In this document: positions 50,005 through 58,980 of the stretch, piece by piece
Numbering within the stretch: the first letter of the stretch is position 1
Layout: each line of letters starts with the position of its first letter
DNA from: Flavobacteriaceae bacterium
Lineage (GTDB): Bacteria > Bacteroidota > Bacteroidia > Flavobacteriales > Flavobacteriaceae
Assembly: GCA_003564185.1 (NCBI GenBank)
Contig: PXFS01000055.1
Coordinates: forward strand, 27,017-91,016
DNA: 64,000 nt
Reading direction: 5' to 3'
The notes under the pieces: generated by a model
What the model was told of the DNA's origin: nothing
Seen by the model: only the letters and a program-made list of their open reading frames with translations
The model's database searches: none
Made by a program: the position numbers and the translations under genes

Positions 50005-51756
50005 ATGAAACAAATCACTACAAAATTCTTATCTTTACTTGTGTTCTTTTCAGGGTTTATTATCCATGCTCAAGAGTTTAAAACAAAGTCAAAACATCAG
50101 CTTGAAGCAAAAAACAAGATTCCCTTTAAAGTTATTTTACAGGAAAACATTCAAAACACATCTAATTTTGTGCCTTTTAATGTTCCTCCTCCTGCCTCTG
50201 ACCCGATGCCTGTAGATGGCGCCACTAATGTCCCTGTGTTTCAAGCTGAAACAGCCACAGGACTAGCTAATGCTGTTCAGTTAGGTTGGGAAGGAAGTGA
50301 TGAGGCTACGGACTATGAAATTAACTTAGGAGTGACGCCAACAGGCTTAAATTATTTAGGCGATTTTCAAGGCACCTTACTTACACTTACTGGAGTAACT
50401 GAGGAGACTACTTACTATTGGCAAATTATCCCTAAAAACTCATCTGGTTCTGCTGCTAATAATCCTGTATGGTCGTTTACAACTGCAAATATGAATGCCT
50501 CTTCTGCACCGTTAGCCGCAATTAATCCAACACCAGAAGACGAAGCCATTAATGTTGAACTCACACCCACAGTTAATGCTGCTGGAAACCCAACACAGGA
50601 ACTCAATTTTTCTTGGGAAGTTCCCACTAATAGCGAAATTGTAGCTCAATACATTTTTAAATTGGGTTTTGATGATGAAGTGGATGATTTTGAAACTACT
50701 GCTTTTCAGACTAATATAACTATTACTGGAATTCCTTATGGTACAGAAATCTTTTGGGAAGTAATTCCACAAAATAGTCAAGGAACTCCAAATAATACAG
50801 AGGTTTGGTCATTTACAACAGAAGAATTGGCTAATGAAGGGGCTCCCCTTGCAGCTTTTAACCCCATTCCCCCAGATGGTTCTTTTAACGTTATGCTCAA
50901 TGAAGAACTCGATGAGAATGATGAAATAGTTTTTGAGCTCGAATTTTCTTGGAGTTTACCAGAAGATTCTGAACCGGTTGCTGAATATGAATTTAATCTT
51001 GGATTTGACAACAATGTTGATGCTTTTACTACAACACTAACAGGAACAAGTATTAATTTATCTGGCTTACAAAAAGGAATTACCTATTTTTGGCAAGTGA
51101 TCCCTTCCAATTCATCTGGACCAGCAGTAAATAACGAAATATGGTCGTTTACCACTGAAGAAGTACCCACTGATGAAATTCCTCTAGCTGCCATAAATCC
51201 AACACCTTCAGATGGTGAGCAGGATGTGTTTATTATTTTTGAAGAATCACCAGAAGGAGAAACTTCAACAAGTGTTTTGTTTGAATGGGAAATCCCAGAA
51301 GATTCAGAATTTGTTGCATTTATTGATTTTGAATTGAGTGAAAATCCAGATCTTTCAGATGCTTTTGAAACGGTCTTATTAGGGGACACTAGTTCACTAA
51401 ATCTTTCGGGGATGGATTATGAGACCACTTATTACTGGAGGTTAACCCCAACTAATTCAACTGGTGTTGCTGAAAACACAGAAATATGGACATTTACAAC
51501 AGAGCAAAGCATGAGTAGCGAATCATTTACTAAAAACGATTTTGTTCATTTCGTTCAAAATAATTGGCTGCAAATTCAATCTCAGCTTGATATAGACCAA
51601 ATTTCACTATACTCAATTGGTGGCAGTTTAATTTACCATGCTGACAAACTCAACACTTCAGAAGTAAAAGTTGATATCAGTACGTATTCAAATGGAGTCT
51701 ATATTGCTCAATTAAGTATTAATGGAACTCCTCATAATTTCAAGTTCGTTAAGTAA
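50005..51756 (+). CDS. T9SS type A sorting-domain secreted protein with four Ig/FnIII-like repeats
   Basis: Signal peptide from ATG 50005; four ~110-aa repeats ending in WSFTT; C-terminal SLYSIGGSLIYH...VDISTYSNGVYIAQLSINGTPHNFKFVK. Confidence 0.88.
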   Translation: MKQITTKFLSLLVFFSGFIIHAQEFKTKSKHQLEAKNKIPFKVILQENIQNTSNFVPFNVPPPASDPMPVDGATNVPVFQAETATGLANAVQLGWEGSDEATDYEINLGVTPTGLNYLGDFQGTLLTLTGVTEETTYYWQIIPKNSSGSAANNPVWSFTTANMNASSAPLAAINPTPEDEAINVELTPTVNAAGNPTQELNFSWEVPTNSEIVAQYIFKLGFDDEVDDFETTAFQTNITITGIPYGTEIFWEVIPQNSQGTPNNTEVWSFTTEELANEGAPLAAFNPIPPDGSFNVMLNEELDENDEIVFELEFSWSLPEDSEPVAEYEFNLGFDNNVDAFTTTLTGTSINLSGLQKGITYFWQVIPSNSSGPAVNNEIWSFTTEEVPTDEIPLAAINPTPSDGEQDVFIIFEESPEGETSTSVLFEWEIPEDSEFVAFIDFELSENPDLSDAFETVLLGDTSSLNLSGMDYETTYYWRLTPTNSTGVAENTEIWTFTTEQSMSSESFTKNDFVHFVQNNWLQIQSQLDIDQISLYSIGGSLIYHADKLNTSEVKVDISTYSNGVYIAQLSINGTPHNFKFVK

Positions 51757-51782
51757 ACCAAAACTAATTTTTATAATTTTAA

Positions 51783-51816
51783 AAAACCGATTTAGATAAA
51801 TGACTAAATCGGTTTT
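51783..51816 (+). terminator. Rho-independent terminator, possibly bidirectional
   Basis: AAAACCGATTTAG / CTAAATCGGTTTT 13-bp perfect stem between convergent genes. Confidence 0.85.
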
Positions 51817-51860
51817 GATTTTTTATATTTTAATGATCTAACACAAAAAATTGAAATTTA

Positions 51861-52898
51861 TTAATGTTTATTTGCTAATTGCCCACAAGCAGCATCAATA
51901 TCCTTACCTCTAGAATGCCTTAAAGTTGCAGTGATCCCATTTTTTTCTAATTGATTCATATATAAAGCAACTGATTGATCAGATCCTTGTTCAAATTCTG
52001 CATCATCAATTGAATTGTACTCAATAATATTCACCTTACAGGGAATATACTGACAGAATTTCACCAATGCATTAATATCTTCTTGTTGGTCATTAATTCC
52101 TTTCCAAACAATATATTCGTAAGTTACTCGCTTCTTTGTTTTTTCATACCAATATATAAGCGCATCCCTTAAATCTTCTAATGGAAAAGTCTTGTTGAAT
52201 GGCATTATTTGAGTTCGGATTTCGTTCCTTGCCGAATGAAGGGAAACTGCTAAATTAAATCTGACTTGATCATCGGCTAAGCGTTTTATCATCTTCGGAA
52301 CTCCAGAAGTTGAAACGGTGATTCTTTTGGGGGACATCCCCAAACCCTCTGGACTTGTAATTTTTTCAATAGAAGCCAACACATTGTTGTAATTCATCAA
52401 GGGTTCGCCCATGCCCATATAGACAATATTAGAAAGTGGAATGCCATTATAAAGTTTACTTTCTTGATCTATTGCTACTACCTGGTCATAAATCTCATCT
52501 GCATTTAAATTTCGCATTCGCTTGAGTTGTGCTGTTGCACAAAACTTACAATCTAAACTGCATCCTACTTGTGAAGAAACACAAGCCGTAGTCCTTGAAA
52601 AGGTAGGTATTAAAACGGATTCAACAGTAAAACCATCATGAAGTTTGACAGCATTTTTAATTGTACCATCTTTACTTCTTTGCATTTGGTCAACTTCAAT
52701 ATGATTGATTACAAAATTCTCCTCCAACATCTCACGAGTAGATTTTGAAAGATTGGTCATATCCTTAAAATCATAACATGCTTTGTTCCAGAGCCATTCA
52801 TAAACTTGATTCCCTCTAAAAGCCTGATCTCCGTTTTCTTTAAAAAAATTTCGTAATTCTTCTTTGCTTAGTGCCCGTATGTCTTTTTTCTTTTTCAC
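51861..52898 (-). CDS. rlmN: 23S rRNA A2503 / tRNA A37 C2-methyltransferase
   Basis: Radical-SAM CSLDCKFCAT, MGMGEPLMNY, SLHSA, C-terminal AACGQL. Confidence 0.96.
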   Translation of the reverse strand: MKKKKDIRALSKEELRNFFKENGDQAFRGNQVYEWLWNKACYDFKDMTNLSKSTREMLEENFVINHIEVDQMQRSKDGTIKNAVKLHDGFTVESVLIPTFSRTTACVSSQVGCSLDCKFCATAQLKRMRNLNADEIYDQVVAIDQESKLYNGIPLSNIVYMGMGEPLMNYNNVLASIEKITSPEGLGMSPKRITVSTSGVPKMIKRLADDQVRFNLAVSLHSARNEIRTQIMPFNKTFPLEDLRDALIYWYEKTKKRVTYEYIVWKGINDQQEDINALVKFCQYIPCKVNIIEYNSIDDAEFEQGSDQSVALYMNQLEKNGITATLRHSRGKDIDAACGQLANKH

Positions 52899-53035
52899 GC
52901 TACAAATTTAATGAATAATAAAGGAATTGTGAAACGAGTTGTTTTAAACCTGAATTCAATTATTATCAACTTATCAAAATTGTTTTTAATTGTAATATAC
53001 AAACTTTTCTACGTTGTAATGTCTAACTTTTACAA

Positions 53036-53072
53036 ACAAAAAAAGGAGCAATAAACTCCCCTTCTTTTTAAT
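53036..53072 (-). terminator. putative terminator for the redoxin genes
   Basis: On the minus strand GGGGAG-TTTATTG-CTCC-TTTTTTT; short stem. Confidence 0.5.
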
Positions 53073-53090
53073 ATAAATGAATTATCTAAA

Positions 53091-53720
53091 TTAGTTCGCA
53101 ACTTTAATCGTACAACCAATAGCTTTAGTTTCTTGATTTTTGATAGGCTCATTTTTCTTAAGACTTTCAATAGCATTTTCAAGAAATTTTTCTTTTACTT
53201 CGGAGGCATCTTTGTAATTATCGTCAATCGCTCCAACATACTTTAGATACGATTTAGCCTCTTTATTTTGAAGTAAAAAGACATGGGGTGTTTTAGTAGC
53301 TCCAAACTTAGGATAGACCTGTTGCCCTACATCTAATAAATAATTGAACTGAAATGCTTTTTCTTTCTTACGTTTTTTCATTTCCTCCATTGAATCGCCC
53401 GGCTGTACAGCAGGGTCATTTGGATTTACTGCTAACACAGGATAACCCATTGGAGCATATTTTTCATGAAGTTCGTTGATCCTGTTTTCATAAGCTACTG
53501 CGTATGGGCATGTATTACAAGTAAAAATTAGTATAACTCCTTTTTCTTCTGAAAAATCAGAAAGACTAATTTGCTCCCCTTGAGTATTAGGTAATGTAAA
53601 ATCTTCAATTTCATCACCAAAAGTGTAAGGAGTGGAATTTACCATTTTTGTAAATGCAACAAATGTGAATGACATTACTGCAATAAGACTCAAAATCGTT
53701 AAATTGTTGATTGTTTTCAT
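53091..53720 (-). CDS. thioredoxin-fold redoxin (FTCNTCPYA type)
   Basis: DFTLPNTQGEQISLSDF...VILIFTCNTCPYAVAYENRI. Confidence 0.88.
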   Translation of the reverse strand: MKTINNLTILSLIAVMSFTFVAFTKMVNSTPYTFGDEIEDFTLPNTQGEQISLSDFSEEKGVILIFTCNTCPYAVAYENRINELHEKYAPMGYPVLAVNPNDPAVQPGDSMEEMKKRKKEKAFQFNYLLDVGQQVYPKFGATKTPHVFLLQNKEAKSYLKYVGAIDDNYKDASEVKEKFLENAIESLKKNEPIKNQETKAIGCTIKVAN

Positions 53721-53735
53721 TTTTTAAAATTTAAA

Positions 53736-54257
53736 TTAAGGTATAAATTTTTTAAGTTCGTTTGCTAATTCATCTTGTGTAAAAGGCTGTTCATAAAAAG
53801 CTTTTTGATCTTTGGTAACAATTAATGTAGCTGGAATTGCCCCGCTCCAATCTTGATCTACTTTAGGAATCCAGTAATGGGAACGTGTATCATCTAATAA
53901 AATAATATCGTTTTGAATATTTTTATCAATAGCAAATTTCAGTACTTTAGAAGCCTTATGTTCAGGCATATCTAAACTGATAAACTTAAGGTCAATTTCT
54001 TTTTTATAGGTATCCGCTAAAGCTTCAAAATAAGGCATCTCTTCTACACATGGAGCACACCAAGTAGCCCAAAAATTAATTACTTGTACCTTATCTGAAG
54101 TAGTTGTAAGCATGGGTTCAAATTCATAAAAATTAAGGGTAGGAATATCTGCTAATTCCCAAACTCTTTTTTGATCATTATTAGTATCTTTTACTTCCTT
54201 ACAAGAAATGAAAAGTAAAGCAATTAAAATAAGTTTGTAGGTTGTTGTATTCATCAA
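53736..54257 (-). CDS. TlpA-like thioredoxin-family lipoprotein
   Basis: Lipobox LLFISCKE; NFWATWCAPCVEEMPYF. Confidence 0.88.
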   Translation of the reverse strand: MMNTTTYKLILIALLFISCKEVKDTNNDQKRVWELADIPTLNFYEFEPMLTTTSDKVQVINFWATWCAPCVEEMPYFEALADTYKKEIDLKFISLDMPEHKASKVLKFAIDKNIQNDIILLDDTRSHYWIPKVDQDWSGAIPATLIVTKDQKAFYEQPFTQDELANELKKFIP

Positions 54258-54347
54258 TTCAGCTTAATATTTGTAAGAAAATGATTTATAAACACTAAAT
54301 AAACACATTACAGGTGCTTACATTTAGTTTTTCTAAAATGTTTAACA

Positions 54348-54683
54348 TCACCAAGTTTGATTTAAATAGCAATCAAGCGCATCTGTTAACATGTGAAACA
54401 CCAACCCAATTGCAATTAATCTAATGTGGTATTGTTTCACTACTAGTAGCGTGGTAAAGTACATACTAATAAAAAAAGGACTATGAAAAGTGTGGTAGCT
54501 TATGCTACACCTATCGGGATCAAATACGGGTGAAGCCCAAAGATGATCAACATCTACAAACATGGTAGCGAGTAAAATAAAATAGTTATACTTCCATGAC
54601 TCAGGCTTATAGAGATAAGCTAATACAAGAATAGCCACAAAATGTAAAAAATAATGAAGAAAATGTATCCACATAAACAACAA
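54348..54683 (-). CDS. DUF6122-like small membrane protein
   Basis: LHYFLHFVAILVLA...FVDVDHLWASPVFDPDRCSISYHTFHS...HMLTDALDC. Confidence 0.65.
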   Translation of the reverse strand: MLFMWIHFLHYFLHFVAILVLAYLYKPESWKYNYFILLATMFVDVDHLWASPVFDPDRCSISYHTFHSPFFISMYFTTLLVVKQYHIRLIAIGLVFHMLTDALDCYLNQTW

Positions 54684-54761
54684 ATCTGCTTCAAATTTAA
54701 ATGAATTTATAGGATTGAAAAGTTAGGATTTAGTGAACTTAGGTTTTTACTAAAAAAAGAT

Positions 54762-54769
54762 TAATTTTG
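54762..54769 (+). promoter_or_regulatory. putative -7 element TAATTTTG, ~200 nt upstream of the cysteine desulfurase
   Basis: TAnnTTTG match in the intergenic region. Confidence 0.35.
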
Positions 54770-54970
54770 TAATACTAGTTAGTATTTGAAATTACTGGAA
54801 AAGAAAACGGCCTGTCCCTTGAAATTCAGGAATGATTTTTTTTTTATGTGATAAAAAAATCAAGCATAACCTTAGCAATGGTTTCTTTTCATATTGAAAC
54901 AGAAAGGAAAAGAGGGTGTTTTATCACGGTAATTTCAATTGATAAATGGTATAAATATAAATTTTAGCCT

Positions 54971-56134
54971 ATGAAATCGGTTTATTTAGATAATGCTGCT
55001 ACAACAAAAATGCGAAAAGAAGTAGTTGAATGCATGAATGAAAGCATGTTAGAGAATTTTGGTAACCCCTCCTCTTCTCACGCCTATGGTAGAAAAGCCA
55101 AAGCAGCTATTGAAGCAGCAAGAAAATCCATTGCCCAATTCATCAATGCTGAAGCTTCGGAAATTATTTTCACCTCTGGAGGTACAGAAGCCGATAATTT
55201 AGTTCTTACAAGTGCTGTTAAAAACCAACAGGTAAAACGAATCATTTCTACCAAAATTGAACATCATGCAGTTTTGAATACAATTCAATCTATCACCTCA
55301 AAACACGAAGTAGAATTTGCCGCTCTTGATTTAGATGAAAATGGAAACCCTGATGTAAATCAATTGGAAGAATTACTTGAATCATCATCCAAAAAAACTT
55401 TAGTGAGTTTAATGCATATCAATAATGAAATTGGTAATATTCTAGACTTAAAAAAGGTATGTTCACTTGCCCATCATCACAACGCCTTAGTACACAGCGA
55501 TACCATACAATCTATAGGTCATTACAATATAGATGTGAAAGATATAGGAGTTGATTACTTAGTAGCGAGTGCGCATAAATTTCACGGTCCAAAAGGAGCT
55601 GGGTTTGCCTTTGCAAAAAAAGGATTGGGATTAAAATCTATGATTATTGGTGGTGGCCAAGAAAAAGGCATACGTGCTGGAACAGAAAATGTTCATAGCA
55701 TTATTGGAATGCAGAAGGCCTTAGCTAGTAGCCTCAAAAACCTAGAGGAAGAACGAAACTACATTCAAGAACTGAAGTCGTACTTTGTAAAACAAATTGA
55801 GGCTAAAATACCTCAAGTCCTTTTTAATGGTGAAAGTAGGAATTTTGAAAAAAGTACCTATACCCTTGTCAATGTTTCTCTTCCTGTAGAAGAAAGTCAA
55901 GCCGCTTTATTATTATTCCAGTTGGACTTAAAGGGGATTGCTTGCTCTAAAGGAAGTGCATGCCAAAGTGGAAGTGATCAAGGTTCTTTTGTGCTAAACG
56001 AAATTTAATCCGTTGATCGACTAAAAATGCCTGGGCTTCGGTTCTCTTTTAGTAAAGACAACACCAAAGAAGAAATTGATTATGTAATTGAAGTACTAGC
56101 TGAATTTTGCACTTCAAAAAAATTGGTAGTGTAA
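54971..56134 (+). pseudogene. cysteine desulfurase (NifS/IscS-like) interrupted by in-frame TAA at 56006-56008
   Basis: Intact N-terminal part (VYLDNAATTKM, VASAHKFHGPKGAGF, ACSKGSACQSG). After the TAA the same frame continues SVDRLKMPGLRFSFSKDNTKEEIDYVIEVLAEFCTSKKLVV* to 56134, the expected C-terminus. Confidence 0.75.
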
Positions 56135-56203
56135 ACTCATAAAGCTTCTCTAATGGCGTGATTTCTCAAATTTTAAATCCATCTTTGCATTAACAAATTT
56201 TAT

Positions 56204-56278
56204 GGGTCATTAACTCAGTAGGTTTAGAGTGTTACCTTGACAGGGTAGAAGTCACTGGTTCGAATCCAGTATGACCCA
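56204..56278 (+). tRNA. tRNA-Val (anticodon GAC)
   Basis: Cloverleaf by eye: GGGTCAT/ATGACCC acceptor, ACTC/GAGT D stem, TTACC-TTGACAG-GGTAG anticodon arm (GAC at 56239-56241), ACTGG-TTCGAAT-CCAGT T arm, A73; CCA not encoded. Confidence 0.95.
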
Positions 56279-56288
56279 CATCAAGCAG

Positions 56289-56320
56289 AAATCCAATACC
56301 AGTAAGGTATTGGATTTTTT
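56289..56320 (+). terminator. terminator downstream of tRNA-Val
   Basis: AAATCCAATACC-agtaa-GGTATTGGATTT followed by TTT. Confidence 0.85.
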
Positions 56321-56364
56321 GTTATCAGAAATCTTTCTAGCGAGCTTGATCTTTCTGATAACAA
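56319..56364 (+). repeat. 13-bp perfect inverted repeat
   Basis: TTGTTATCAGAAA (56319-56331) / TTTCTGATAACAA (56352-56364). Confidence 0.8.
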
Positions 56365-56371
56365 AAAAGAT

Positions 56372-56510
56372 AAAAAGCGCGAAAGCGATTTTGGATTTCT
56401 ATTTGCAGGAATGATTCATGTCTGGATCAACGCTAGTTAATTCAAATATTTTACTCGTTTAAATTAAGTTTCTAACAGGAACAAAAATAAAAAGACAAAA
56501 AGCGCGAAAG
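56372..56510 (+). repeat. pair of direct repeats AAAAAGCGCGAAAG
   Basis: Copies at 56372-56385 and 56497-56510; first copy can form a CGC-GAAA-GCG hairpin followed by TTTT. Confidence 0.7.
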
Positions 56511-56516
56511 TTTATA

Positions 56517-58976
56517 TCAAAACCTACAATTCATTCTCAAATTAAATACTCGCGGACTTAAGAAGTTAGGAATAGCAAACTGATTTTGTGAAGAAGCATC
56601 TCTTACAAAGGTATTGGTAATCGAATTTAATCGATCAAACACATTAAAAATTTCAAAGCCAACACTTAAGTGCTTTAAATGCTTTAAAAAATTCTTGTGT
56701 TTCCCTTCGTCATTTTCATCAATAATATCGTACATAAATCCTGCATCAACACGTTGGTAGTCTGGTAGACGAGTTTGAAAATCGTAAGGATCTTCAAAAC
56801 GAGGAGAACCACCTGGAAAACCGGTATTGTAAACCATGTTTAAATACGCCTTCATCTTGGGGAATTTTTCAATGTAGTCCTGAAACAAAATAGCAAATTT
56901 TAAACGTTGATCGGTGGGGCGAGCAATATAATCCCTTCCCTCCTGCCGTTCCTCTGTTTTCATATAACTGAAAGTCATCCAAGAATCTGTTCCAGGAACA
57001 AACTCGCCATTTAACCTTAAATCTAAACCATAAGCATAGGCTTCTACATCATTTCGTGCTCGATAGCGAATTCTAACATTTTCAATGGTAAATGGATTTA
57101 CATTAGTCATGTGTTTATAATAAGCTTCCGAAACAAGTTTAAAAGGCCTTTCCCAAAGCTTAAAGCTGAAGTCATTTCCAACTACTATATGAATAGATTC
57201 TTGTGCTTTTACATCAGGCTGAACCACCCCTGTAGTATCTCTAAGTTCCCTGTAAAATGGGGGTTGGTGATAATAGCCTCCAGAAAGCCTGAAAACCATG
57301 TCTTTTTCCCAATTAGGTTGAAAAGAAATTTGCCCTCTTGGGCTCACTACAGACTGTGTAGTAGAAGCAATACTTCTACCTTGAACATTCCAAATTTGAT
57401 TTCTAAGCCCTGCATTTAACCATAATTTATGCTTGTTAATGGATGTTCTATGACTCCATTGAGCAAAGCTAGAAAAACGATTGATTTGTGTTTCGTTGAA
57501 TGCTCTGATACGCTCATAAGGTTCAATAGGATTAGTATTGGGGTTATAAGGCTGGTCATTGATAAACTCTTCTCTTGGTGGACGTATAAAAAATCCAGCT
57601 GAATCTACCATTTCATATTCCTGCAAACGGTCTCTAAAATCTTCTCGTGTGTATTTAATCCCGTAATCAATTTGGTGCTCATCAATCTTATAACGACCTA
57701 AATGCTCTACATTAAAAATAAGTGCGTCTAAATCGTTTCTACCATGATTAAACTGTCCTCCTGCTCCCTCTGAAAATTCGACTTCACCAAAATTTTCATC
57801 TCCAAAATTAGAATTTACAGCTCCAATTCTGTAGCGAGCCAAAATATCAAAATGTTCTTGTTCTTGGGTATGGTAAGCTGAAGCGATTAACTTGGCGGTA
57901 TAGTTTTCATTCACCTTATAACTTCCTTTAAGCGCACCAAAATAAGTTTCGTATTGGGTCTGTTCTTGTCCTTCATAAAATACCAAAAGTGCTTGTGGCT
58001 CTTGAATTGTACCAAAATTGGTTTGCCTTGTAAAAGGGGTATAATCGTAAGTATTAACAGCTATATTCCCTAAAAAACTCAATTCAAATTTAGGACTAAA
58101 ATTGTAGGTAAGGTAAGTTTGTGCGTCTGCAAAGCGAGGCCTAAAACTAGCTTCTACTTGCTTGGCATTAACAAATAAACTATTATCTCTATACCGTATC
58201 CCTCCAATTGCAGTAAATTTTTTATCTTTAGATATTCCACCTACCGAAGCAGCTCCGCCTAGAAAACTAGCCTCAAAACTACCTCCAAAATCAACTGGAC
58301 GTTGATAGGTAATATCAAGTACCGAAGACATTCTATCTCCATATCTTGCTTGAAATCCCCCTGCTGAAAAATCAACATTTCTAACCATATCTGAATTCAC
58401 AAAACTCAGTCCTTCTTGCTGACCACTACGTACTAAAAATGGCCGGTATACTTCAATTTCGTTGACATACACCAAGTTTTCATCAAAACTTCCTCCTCTT
58501 ACGGAGTACTGACTGGAAAGCTCATTATTAGAATTTACCCCGGGCAGTGTATTTAAAATATTTTCTACACCTGGATTGGCTCCTGGTATTTTTCTTATAG
58601 TAGATGGTGAAAGCGTAGTCACCCCTTCAATTCTTGCTTTAGATTCTGAAGTGATCACAATTTCGCCAATCTGTTCTTGGTCTACCTTAAGTACAAAGTT
58701 AAATTCTTCATCGGCACCAGCGGGGAGTTTTATTTTGGTTTTTATGGGCTTAAAGCCTAAAAAAAACACCTCTAATTCAACTTCTTCATCTGCTGGTATG
58801 ATCAATTGATAAAATCCATTCAGATTAGTCACCGTTCCTTTACTGCCATAACTTACATCCGCACCTGGTATTGGGGTGTTTTTTTCATCAAATATTATTC
58901 CTTTAATCGTGGCTTCTTGGGCTTGTCCTAAAGCGAATATAAAAACAAAAGTAAGATTTAACCAGTAGGTTTTCAA
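56517..58976 (-). CDS. TonB-dependent receptor with carboxypeptidase-regulatory-like N-terminal domain
   Basis: ATIKGIIFDEKNTPIPGADVSYGSKGTVTNLNGFYQLIIP; plug region TLPGVNSNNELSSQYSVRGGSFDENLVYVNEIEVYRPF; beta-barrel with C-terminal F. TTG start at 58976 proposed; the track start at 59042 would overlap the upstream gene. Confidence 0.9.
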   Translation of the reverse strand: MKTYWLNLTFVFIFALGQAQEATIKGIIFDEKNTPIPGADVSYGSKGTVTNLNGFYQLIIPADEEVELEVFFLGFKPIKTKIKLPAGADEEFNFVLKVDQEQIGEIVITSESKARIEGVTTLSPSTIRKIPGANPGVENILNTLPGVNSNNELSSQYSVRGGSFDENLVYVNEIEVYRPFLVRSGQQEGLSFVNSDMVRNVDFSAGGFQARYGDRMSSVLDITYQRPVDFGGSFEASFLGGAASVGGISKDKKFTAIGGIRYRDNSLFVNAKQVEASFRPRFADAQTYLTYNFSPKFELSFLGNIAVNTYDYTPFTRQTNFGTIQEPQALLVFYEGQEQTQYETYFGALKGSYKVNENYTAKLIASAYHTQEQEHFDILARYRIGAVNSNFGDENFGEVEFSEGAGGQFNHGRNDLDALIFNVEHLGRYKIDEHQIDYGIKYTREDFRDRLQEYEMVDSAGFFIRPPREEFINDQPYNPNTNPIEPYERIRAFNETQINRFSSFAQWSHRTSINKHKLWLNAGLRNQIWNVQGRSIASTTQSVVSPRGQISFQPNWEKDMVFRLSGGYYHQPPFYRELRDTTGVVQPDVKAQESIHIVVGNDFSFKLWERPFKLVSEAYYKHMTNVNPFTIENVRIRYRARNDVEAYAYGLDLRLNGEFVPGTDSWMTFSYMKTEERQEGRDYIARPTDQRLKFAILFQDYIEKFPKMKAYLNMVYNTGFPGGSPRFEDPYDFQTRLPDYQRVDAGFMYDIIDENDEGKHKNFLKHLKHLSVGFEIFNVFDRLNSITNTFVRDASSQNQFAIPNFLSPRVFNLRMNCRF

Positions 58977-58980
58977 TGAG

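Noticed and set aside
50005-51756. Tandem DNA repeat / copy-number-variable minisatellite in the T9SS protein
   Set aside because: Repeats are visible at protein level only; nucleotide identity looks too low for recent tandem expansion.
56006-56008. Recoding (selenocysteine or programmed read-through) of the cysteine desulfurase stop
   Set aside because: The codon is TAA, not TGA, and a single TTA-to-TAA substitution in a Leu codon is a simpler explanation.
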